From DASZCR01 sp035942915 (GTDB lineage Bacteria > Acidobacteriota > Blastocatellia > Pyrinomonadales > Pyrinomonadaceae), in assembly GCA_035942915.1 (NCBI GenBank), contig DASZCR010000287.1, positions 1 to 6,703 on the forward strand: a stretch of DNA of 6,703 bases, in the 5' to 3' direction. The notes under the pieces are model-generated. The model was not told the origin of the DNA, did no database searches, and saw nothing but the letters and a program-made list of their open reading frames with translations. Made by a program: the position numbers and the translations under genes. Positions within the stretch are counted from its first letter, which is position 1, and every line of letters starts with the position of its first letter. Of this stretch, positions 1 to 4,162 are shown one piece after another.

Positions 1-5
1 GCCTC

Positions 6-53
6 ACGCATACGCGCACACGAACGCCTAAGAGAGCGTGTCAGCGCATGCGT
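6..53. repeat. Imperfect inverted repeat at left edge
   Basis: Bases 6-22 and 36-53 are imperfectly complementary: the ACGCAT/ATGCGT ends and the ACACG/CGTGT inner parts pair, with mismatches and a bulge between them, around a loop of about 13 bases. No run of T follows on either side. It could be the remains of a terminator for a gene outside the window, or chance pairing in GC-rich DNA. No coding region is visible in 1-190. Confidence 0.25.
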
Positions 54-67
54 CCCTCTCTGGTCTA

Positions 68-125
68 AAGCCTGCACGACGAAGCATGAAGACTATTTTC
101 ATGCTTCGTCGTGCAGGCTTCTTTT
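68..125 (-). terminator. Long perfect hairpin, probable (bidirectional) intrinsic terminator
   Basis: Bases 68-90 and 98-120 form a 23-bp perfect inverted repeat around a 7-base loop (91-97). On the plus strand the stem runs into CTTCTTTT. On the minus strand the stem ends in CTTT followed by AGACC. It lies 66-123 bases downstream of the stop of the small minus-strand gene at 191-424, so its likely job is to end that transcript. The better T tract is on the plus strand, so it may also stop transcription arriving from the left. A stem this long and perfect is unlikely by chance; the terminator reading is inference. Confidence 0.7.
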
Positions 126-143
126 GTAGATGTCGGGTCTACA
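125..143 (-). repeat. Second small hairpin beside the terminator
   Basis: TGTAGA (125-130) and TCTACA (138-143) form a 6-bp perfect stem around a 7-base loop. It lies between the stop of the 191-424 gene and the 23-bp hairpin. On the minus strand it is followed by AAAAG rather than by T residues, so it is not a classical terminator alone. It may be an accessory 3'-end hairpin or chance. Confidence 0.3.
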
Positions 144-190
144 TAAACGGTGTTATCGGACTCGCGGGGGAGGTGTCGATGGTGTTGCGC

Positions 191-424
191 TTAGGCGCTG
201 ACGAGTCCCTTCTTGATGTTGCGCTGCCACGCCTCGTAGTTCCTGACGCGGCGCTTGGCCTGTTTGCGTGTGAGGTTCAAACGTCGAGCGACGTACTCGA
301 TTCTTTCCGTGCGATCCTTCTTGTTGTCGTAAGGGTCGCCGGGTGCTTCCAGATAAAGCCTGTAGGCGCGCACCCACTCGTCTTTAGTTTCAGTCGTCGC
401 CTGCTTGCCACGCAGTTCCGGCAT
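191..424 (-). CDS. Small basic protein with probable helix-turn-helix (77 aa)
   Basis: I do not recognise this gene by name. The reading frame is open further upstream, to 529, but the start at 424 is chosen because AGAGGTGA (433-440) lies 8 bases before it. The 77-residue product begins MPELRGKQ and ends in TAA. About a quarter of its residues are Lys or Arg. The middle (about 14-30) is aromatic and acidic, with a DEWVRAYRLYLEAPGDPYD stretch. Residues about 41-62 (RIEYVARRLNLTRKQAKRRV and following) have the helix, short turn at Asn-Leu-Thr, basic second helix pattern of a helix-turn-helix. There is no signal peptide or membrane segment. A DNA- or RNA-binding role in the cytoplasm is a fair inference, but the target is unknown. 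It is 193 bases downstream of the exported-protein gene on the same strand and probably has its own transcript. A hairpin terminator follows it. Confidence 0.6.
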   Translation of the reverse strand: MPELRGKQATTETKDEWVRAYRLYLEAPGDPYDNKKDRTERIEYVARRLNLTRKQAKRRVRNYEAWQRNIKKGLVSA

Positions 425-432
425 GCTGATGT

Positions 433-440
433 TCACCTCT
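433..440 (-). promoter_or_regulatory. Ribosome-binding site deciding the start at 424
   Basis: On the minus strand these bases read AGAGGTGA, a near match to the anti-Shine-Dalgarno complement, 8 bases before the ATG at 424. No comparable site precedes the upstream in-frame ATG at 529, so the shorter 77-residue product is preferred. Confidence 0.6.
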
Positions 441-617
441 GATGATGGATAGGAATTGAATTGATGGAGATTACGAACGCCGCTACATTGTCGCCATTCG
501 CAACGTCTCCGTTGGAAGTTTGCGGACATGCCCCTTCAGGCATAATGAATCAAACCGTAGGGCTTCGGCAACCCATTCGGATGCGCCTGATTCTCATGAA
601 AGACTTGCTCTTCATCT

Positions 618-1286
618 TTACGTCTTCAGCTTGTCCCAGTTCTCGAAGCGCCAGAGCGTGAGGTGTGCATTGAGGCTCGGCCCGAAATCCGGCGTCTCGC
701 CTTTCGCGGCGGCCGCCTTCCAGATGTCCAACTTGCCGTTATGCATCAACCAGAACTTGGCGCAGAGGTTTAAATATTCAATGACCGTCTCCTTCTCGCC
801 CTTCGACAACAGTTCTTTGGCGAGCATCATGTTGGGGCCGAAGCTGTTCAACTGCGGCGAGCCGGGCGTCTTGCCCGCTTCGAGCAGAAGGCGTCGTGCT
901 TCGGCCACGTCTCCGGCATCGAGCGCGAGTTGGCCGAGGACGATATTTCCGATATGGACGGCGTTGCCGTAATTCCAATTGTTCCTCATCGAAGCTGCCT
1001 GCTCTAAAAGCGACAGGGCGTAAGTCTTCGCCTTCTCTTTCTCGTCTGCGGCGAGAGCCGTCGGCACAATCTTGTTCGTCAGATAAAATTTTTGGCTCGC
1101 ATCGGTCGCAGCCTTCAACAGTTGTTCATACCTGCTCAGGGCTTCGGCGGCCGTCAACTGGCTTGCGGCGGCAGGGGCGGCAGCGGCATGGTGCGGCGTC
1201 TGCTGCGCCGCAGTCACGGCGTTGACAGCCAACGCGAAACAGAACACGAGACCGACTCTCTTTAACCCCTCAACGGTTCTTCTCAT
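618..1286 (-). CDS. Exported helical-repeat (TPR-like) protein of unknown function (222 aa)
   Basis: The frame extends upstream to 1331, but the ATG at 1286 has a clear AAGGAG seven bases before it and starts a typical signal peptide, so it is preferred. Residues 1-10 carry Arg and Lys, residues 11-26 are hydrophobic (VGLVFCFALAVNAVTA), and Ala-Gln-Gln after that gives a likely signal peptidase I site near 26/27. Residues 32-47 are an Ala-rich linker. The mature body is helical: residues about 48-66, 82-100 and 109-138 have the A/L/Y/G spacing of TPR-like hairpins, including NIVLGQLALDAGDVAEARRL. A conserved-looking GSPQLNSFGPNM (142-153) follows, then a Trp-rich tail ending FENWDKLKT. From memory, the GSPQLNSFGPNM block recurs in uncharacterised secreted proteins of Acidobacteria and other soil bacteria. 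It probably acts as a protein-binding scaffold outside the cytoplasmic membrane; no catalytic motif is visible. Confidence 0.8.
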   Translation of the reverse strand: MRRTVEGLKRVGLVFCFALAVNAVTAAQQTPHHAAAAPAAASQLTAAEALSRYEQLLKAATDASQKFYLTNKIVPTALAADEKEKAKTYALSLLEQAASMRNNWNYGNAVHIGNIVLGQLALDAGDVAEARRLLLEAGKTPGSPQLNSFGPNMMLAKELLSKGEKETVIEYLNLCAKFWLMHNGKLDIWKAAAAKGETPDFGPSLNAHLTLWRFENWDKLKT

Positions 1287-1293
1287 TATCCGG

Positions 1294-1299
1294 CTCCTT
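1294..1299 (-). promoter_or_regulatory. Ribosome-binding site deciding the start at 1286
   Basis: The minus strand reads AAGGAG, seven bases before the ATG at 1286. It places the signal peptide at the very N-terminus and argues against the in-frame ATG at 1331, which would add 15 residues before it. Confidence 0.75.
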
Positions 1300-1318
1300 A
1301 CTTCCTTCAAGATACTGT

Positions 1319-1333
1319 CTGTGTAAAGCACAG
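1319..1333. repeat. Short inverted repeat in the leader of the exported-protein gene
   Basis: CTGTG (1319-1323) and CACAG (1329-1333) are perfect inverted arms around a 5-base centre. The element sits next to the predicted transcription start of the 618-1286 gene, where either an operator or a leader hairpin would make sense. Five-base arms are short, so chance is possible. Confidence 0.25.
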
Positions 1334-1337
1334 TGAA

Positions 1338-1364
1338 ACCACGCGCCAGACCTGAATAAGTTCC
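1338..1364 (-). promoter_or_regulatory. Candidate ECF-sigma-type promoter for the exported-protein gene
   Basis: On the minus strand GGAAC (1360-1364, continuing as GGAACTT) is followed after 16 bases by CGTGGT (1338-1343). GGAACTT is the classic -35 element of many ECF sigma factors, and CGT opens many of their -10 elements, with this spacing. The predicted start would give a leader of about 45 bases before the ATG. The -10 element is only a partial match, and a weaker sigma-70 alternative (TATCTT near 1309-1314) is not excluded. Confidence 0.35.
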
Positions 1365-1488
1365 CCGCCATTTTCGGAGCGCGGCGGCACACGCGCGAGG
1401 AACGTCCCGTGCTACTCCAGAGAAGTAGGAACGCTCAGTCCGGCGCGTTGCCAGAACCGTGTCAGGGATAACGAAGGCTTTGGAGAGG

Positions 1489-1547
1489 AAAAGCCCGTGC
1501 GGCGACCCGTCACGTGCCTGTAGCGTGCGGCCGTGTGACGGGGTCGC
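1489..1547 (-). terminator. Long bulged hairpin, possible terminator of the coiled-coil gene
   Basis: Bases 1502-1513 and 1535-1547 pair over 12 base pairs with one bulged base in the CCC/GGGG run, around a 21-base loop. On the minus strand the stem lies about 67 bases after the stop at 1614 and is followed by CGCACGGG and then CTTTTCC. The T run is short and about eight bases away from the stem, so this is not a textbook terminator. A processed 3' end or a structured leader element are alternatives. Confidence 0.4.
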
Positions 1548-1613
1548 GTGTGAGGAGAGCGCGTCTAGTGCGGACGCTGGCGACGCGCTTCGAGTTCGTG
1601 TGAGGCAGGGCGT

Positions 1614-2159
1614 TTAGAGCGCGCCCTGCTCGTAGGAGGCCGACGTGGTTTCGATAACGGCGTCCACGTCGAGCATTGACCATGCCTCCTGCTGCGTCCT
1701 GAGATAATCTCTGTAAGCTTCGAGGCTTCTGCGCTGCGCGGCGCGCTGAGAGTTCTGCGCGACTTCGCAGTAGCGATTGTAGGCCTGCTGGCAGCGTTGC
1801 TGCGCCTCTTCGTGGAACGCCTGCATGGTGTCCATATAGCTCTGTGAGATTTCGGCGGCGCGCTGGTAACCGCCTTCCTGCATTGAGGCTTCCGTCGCGG
1901 ACGTGACGTAGTTGCGGTACGCTTCTTCGAGACGCTGGCGTATCTCTTCGTTGATGGCCTGCATCTCCGCGAGGTATGAACGGTAGTTCTCCTCGAAGAG
2001 TCTCTGGCTCTCAGCCATCATCTCCTGTTGAGCGCGTCCGTAGTTGACGTTGGCCTCCCAGAAACGCATCTGAGCATCTTCATAGCTCAGTTTCTGAGCG
2101 GGCGTCGAGTCCGTCTCCTGATAGTCGGAAGCATCAGACCGTTCGTCGTAATTACTCAT
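1614..2159 (-). CDS. Helical rod protein with six ~22-residue Tyr-x-x-Tyr repeats (181 aa)
   Basis: I do not recognise a named family. The start at 2159 is set by GAGGAGGT just upstream; the frame's earlier ATG at 2204 overlaps the promoter. After a polar N-terminus (1-19), residues 20-153 consist of tandem units: 20-41, 42-63, 64-85, 86-109, 110-131 and 132-153. Five are exactly 22 residues and share Gln near positions 4 and 11, Arg near 13, Glu-Ala near 16-17, and Tyr-x-x-Tyr-hydrophobic at 18-22 (LEEAYRNYV, QQAYNRYC, LEAYRDYL). The fourth unit has 24 residues, contains Gly-Gly (96-97) and keeps only the last Tyr. The repeats are almost free of Gly and Pro, and the whole is rich in Gln, Glu, Ala and Tyr, as expected of a long amphipathic helix or coiled coil. 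There is no signal peptide or membrane span, so it is probably cytoplasmic. Twenty-two-residue (double 11-mer) helical repeats are known in lipid-surface and filament-forming proteins; a structural or scaffolding role is inference. Confidence 0.75.
   Translation of the reverse strand: MSNYDERSDASDYQETDSTPAQKLSYEDAQMRFWEANVNYGRAQQEMMAESQRLFEENYRSYLAEMQAINEEIRQRLEEAYRNYVTSATEASMQEGGYQRAAEISQSYMDTMQAFHEEAQQRCQQAYNRYCEVAQNSQRAAQRRSLEAYRDYLRTQQEAWSMLDVDAVIETTSASYEQGAL
1701..2102 (-). repeat. Array of six degenerate 66-base coding repeats
   Basis: These are the six in-frame units of the coiled-coil gene: 2037-2102, 1971-2036, 1905-1970, 1833-1904 (72 bases), 1767-1832 and 1701-1766. The repetition is clear in protein but much diverged in DNA, which suggests old internal duplication kept by selection on the protein rather than recent slippage. 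Confidence 0.7.
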
Positions 2160-2162
2160 ACG

Positions 2163-2170
2163 ACCTCCTC
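2163..2170 (-). promoter_or_regulatory. Strong ribosome-binding site for the coiled-coil gene
   Basis: The minus strand reads GAGGAGGT, with the GGAGG core 4 bases before the ATG at 2159. The match is strong but the spacing is shorter than usual. It fixes the start at 2159. Confidence 0.75.
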
Positions 2171-2183
2171 GGGTGAAACACCC
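2171..2183 (-). promoter_or_regulatory. Small leader hairpin touching the ribosome-binding site
   Basis: GGGTG and CACCC form a 5-bp GC-rich stem with a 3-base loop directly upstream of the GAGGAGGT of the coiled-coil gene. It would be inside the mRNA leader. It could keep the binding site exposed or protect the 5' end; it is short enough to be accidental. Confidence 0.3.
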
Positions 2184-2204
2184 AATCGTCTGAAAAGTGC
2201 GCAC

Positions 2205-2233
2205 TATATATCACCATTCACCTCAACAAGCAA
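2205..2233 (-). promoter_or_regulatory. Sigma-70-type promoter of the coiled-coil gene
   Basis: On the minus strand TTGCTT (2228-2233) and TATATA (2205-2210) are separated by exactly 17 bases, close to TTGACA and TATAAT with ideal spacing. Transcription would start near 2198, giving a leader of about 40 bases before the ATG at 2159. The spacer contains one copy of the 11-base direct repeat found again at 2368-2378. Confidence 0.55.
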
Positions 2234-2378
2234 CGGCCTTCGTTTCGCCGCCGCCTGTGCGTCGCGAACGCGCCGGGAAACTTTGAATTGACATTTCAGA
2301 CCTTCAAGATTATTGTTCTCGCCCCAAGCTCATAAATCGAACCGGCCGGGAAACCTGACGACAGTTTTTCACCTCAAC
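2217..2378. repeat. Two pairs of short direct repeats in the divergent control region
   Basis: TTCACCTCAAC occurs at 2217-2227 and 2368-2378, and GCCGGGAAAC at 2272-2281 and 2345-2354. The first copy of the 11-mer lies in the spacer of the minus-strand promoter. The two pairs are nested, which could mean paired binding sites for a regulator of both directions. Chance repetition of 10- and 11-mers in under 400 bases is uncommon but not impossible. Confidence 0.35.
2288..2316 (+). promoter_or_regulatory. Candidate promoter of the decarboxylase-NRPS operon
   Basis: A perfect TTGACA (2288-2293) is followed after 17 bases by TATTGT (2311-2316), a four-of-six match to TATAAT. Transcription would start near 2323, leaving a leader of roughly 220 bases before the decarboxylase start. 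The rest of the leader (to 2545) has a CCGGCCGG palindrome at 2342-2349 but no riboswitch or terminator that I can recognise. A promoter nearer the gene is possible. Confidence 0.4.
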
Positions 2379-2532
2379 GTACTCTTGAAAACTTAAACCT
2401 CATCGGGTGGGCGACTTAATTTCACACCGGCTTTTGAAACGGGCCTTCGGCATAAATTAACGGCGCTTCGTCGCGCAAACGCGCCCGCGCTAACACTCAC
2501 ATCACGCCACAGGCTTCAACCATGCCGCCGCC

Positions 2533-2538
2533 AGGGGG
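2533..2538 (+). promoter_or_regulatory. Ribosome-binding site favouring the start at 2546
   Basis: AGGGGG lies seven bases before the ATG at 2546. The in-frame ATG at 2522 has no purine-rich site in front of it, and the eight residues it would add (MPPPGGSF) look like translated leader. Confidence 0.5.
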
Positions 2539-2545
2539 TTCGTTT

Positions 2546-4126
2546 ATGGTGAAGGACTCAGCGAAGGAGGAGTTGAGGGAACTCTTTTCCCATTCTCCTG
2601 TGCTCACCCCGCTGCAAAAAGAGGTACAGAGCCGCGTGCTCGGCGGCCTCAACGAACTGCTCTGCACCAAGACCGTCAAAGCTCCGACCTGCGACGAAAG
2701 CCTCAAGGCGAAGTTTCGCCTCAACGGCGGCAACGGCCAATCCGTTCCCACTCTCAGCTACATCGAGCAACTGTTGTGCGAGGTCGTGCAGAACTCTATC
2801 AACATGTCTTCGCCTCGCTGCATGGGTCACATGACGGGGCCGCTGCCGAGTTTCGTCCGCCCGCTCGGCGAATTGGTCGTGCTGCTCAATCAGAACATGG
2901 TGAAGACAGAAGCCTCGCGCGCCTTCACGATGCTCGAACGTCAGACCATCGCCGCCATCCATCGCCTGATATACAACTTCTCCGAAGAGTTCTACGCGCG
3001 ACACGTCCAGAGTGAGGCGAGCAATTTAGGCATCATGACCTCCGGCGGCACGCTCGCCAACATCACTGCGCTCTGGATTGCGCGCAACTCTCTGCTCGGC
3101 GCGACCGAAGGCTTCGCGGGCGTCGAGGAAGCGGGGATGGCGGACGCGCTCGCGCATCACGGCCATCAGGGCGCGGTCGTGCTCGCCTCGCGCCTGACGC
3201 ATTACTCGATGAAGAAGGCCGTCTGCCTGCTCGGCATGGGCGCGCGCAGCCTGATTGAGATTCCGACCGACCGGCGCAACCGGATGGACATCTCCGAGTT
3301 GCGTCGCGCGCTCGCCGAGTGCCGCGCGCGCGGGCAACTCGTCGTCGCCGTCGTCGCCGCCGCAGGCACGACCGACTGCGGCAGCATCGACCCGCTCACG
3401 GAAGTTGCAGACATCGCGCAGGAGCATGAGATTCATTTTCACGTGGATGCGGCGTGGGGCGCGCCGCTGCTCTTTTCGCGCCGCCATCAACATGCACTCT
3501 CCGGCATCGAGCGCGCCGACTCCGTCACCGTCGACGGTCACAAGCAGATGTATCTGCCGCTCGGCAGCAGCCTGCTCCTGCTCCGCTCGCCGCAGGCCGC
3601 GCACGTCATCGAGAAGCACGCTCAATACATCTTGCGTGAAGACTCCGCCGACCTCGGCAAGTGTTCGCTCGAAGGTTCGCGCGGCGCGGGCGCTTTGTTC
3701 CTCCACGCGGCGCTTCACATCATCGGGCAGCGCGGCTACGAACTGCTCGTTGACGAGAACATCCACAAGGCGCAGACACTGGCCGGACACATCCGCCGCC
3801 GGCCTGAGTTTGAACTGCTCGCAGAGCCGGAGACGAACATCATTCTCTATCGTTACGTGCCGCCCGCGCTGCGCGAGAAACGTGTGTGCGGCCGTCTGTC
3901 CGAAGAAGACAACGCGCAGATTAGTAACCTCAACGAGCGGCTTCAACGCGAGCAGTACGAAGCGGGACGCACGTTCGTCTCGCGCACCACCTTCGTTAAC
4001 TCCGCCTGCTACAACGGGACGCCGCTGACCGCTTTGCGCGCCGTCGTCCATAACCCGCTCGCCGAAGAGGAGGACTTACTCAGCGTACTGGAAGACCAGA
4101 GTAGAATCGCCGCCCAACTCGTCTAG
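2546..4126 (+). CDS. PLP-dependent group II decarboxylase, PanP-like (probable aspartate 1-decarboxylase)
   Basis: This 526-residue cytoplasmic enzyme belongs to the fold-type I, group II PLP decarboxylases (glutamate, aromatic, diaminobutyrate and PanP-type aspartate decarboxylases). Visible landmarks: phosphate-binding TSGGT (165-169) in MTSGGTLANITALW; His219 in THYSMKKA, expected to stack on the PLP ring; Asp301 in FHVDAAWGAP, expected to pair with the pyridine nitrogen; and the Schiff-base Lys333 in DGHKQMYLPLGS. The long C-terminal part, with QYILRE, LEGSRGAGALFLHAALHII and a late AGRTFVSRT block, fits from memory the PanP-type enzymes, which make beta-alanine from aspartate. Length matches that group. 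The substrate cannot be proven by reading; diaminobutyrate, glutamate or an aromatic amino acid remain possible. All catalytic residues are present, so it should be active. An alternative start lies at 2522. The NRPS gene begins 36 bases downstream on the same strand, suggesting co-transcription and a role in supplying a decarboxylated building block, or beta-alanine for pantetheine. Confidence 0.85.
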   Translation: MVKDSAKEELRELFSHSPVLTPLQKEVQSRVLGGLNELLCTKTVKAPTCDESLKAKFRLNGGNGQSVPTLSYIEQLLCEVVQNSINMSSPRCMGHMTGPLPSFVRPLGELVVLLNQNMVKTEASRAFTMLERQTIAAIHRLIYNFSEEFYARHVQSEASNLGIMTSGGTLANITALWIARNSLLGATEGFAGVEEAGMADALAHHGHQGAVVLASRLTHYSMKKAVCLLGMGARSLIEIPTDRRNRMDISELRRALAECRARGQLVVAVVAAAGTTDCGSIDPLTEVADIAQEHEIHFHVDAAWGAPLLFSRRHQHALSGIERADSVTVDGHKQMYLPLGSSLLLLRSPQAAHVIEKHAQYILREDSADLGKCSLEGSRGAGALFLHAALHIIGQRGYELLVDENIHKAQTLAGHIRRRPEFELLAEPETNIILYRYVPPALREKRVCGRLSEEDNAQISNLNERLQREQYEAGRTFVSRTTFVNSACYNGTPLTALRAVVHNPLAEEEDLLSVLEDQSRIAAQLV

Positions 4127-4162
4127 CGGCCGGACGGCACGTCGCAGAACAGGCCACCCGCC

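Larger units (their letters stand above)
1287..1613. other. 327-base intergenic region between two minus-strand genes
   Basis: No credible gene is visible here on either strand. The right part holds a long bulged hairpin suited to ending the coiled-coil gene's transcript, and the left part holds the ECF-like promoter and ribosome-binding site of the exported-protein gene. Between them are two copies of AGGAACG (1398-1404 and 1428-1434 approximately) flanking a weak CTACT/AGTAG hairpin (1412-1428), whose meaning is unclear. Confidence 0.6.

Noticed and set aside
38..442. Plus-strand open frame of 134 codons
   Set aside because: It runs through the terminator hairpin and lies antisense to the small basic gene, which has a better ribosome-binding site and a protein-like composition. 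The translation shows no family features.
528..543. ATGCC/GGCAT hairpin downstream of the exported-protein gene as its terminator
   Set aside because: The stem is only 5 bp and no T run follows it on the minus strand. I found no convincing terminator for that gene in 425-617.
520..972. Plus-strand open frame of 150 codons
   Set aside because: It is antisense to the exported TPR-like protein gene, has a low-complexity Ser/Arg/Ala tail typical of GC-rich shadow frames, and has no ribosome-binding site.
2434..2458. TTGAAA with TAAATT as a second plus-strand promoter nearer the decarboxylase
   Set aside because: The spacing is only 13 bases, too short for a sigma-70 promoter, and no better partner was visible.
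3255..4028. Plus-strand open frame of 257 codons in another frame inside the decarboxylase
   Set aside because: The translation is a Ser/Arg/Thr-rich shadow of the decarboxylase codons, without domains.
3026..4051. Minus-strand open frame of 341 codons
   Set aside because: It is fully antisense to the decarboxylase, whose catalytic motifs are all intact. Its Arg/Ala/Val-rich translation has no recognisable domain; long antisense frames are common in GC-rich genes.
4127..4162. Possible promoter, terminator or strong ribosome-binding site between decarboxylase and NRPS
   Set aside because: The 36-base gap shows no promoter boxes, no hairpin with T run and only a weak AGG. This fits co-transcription rather than a separate unit.
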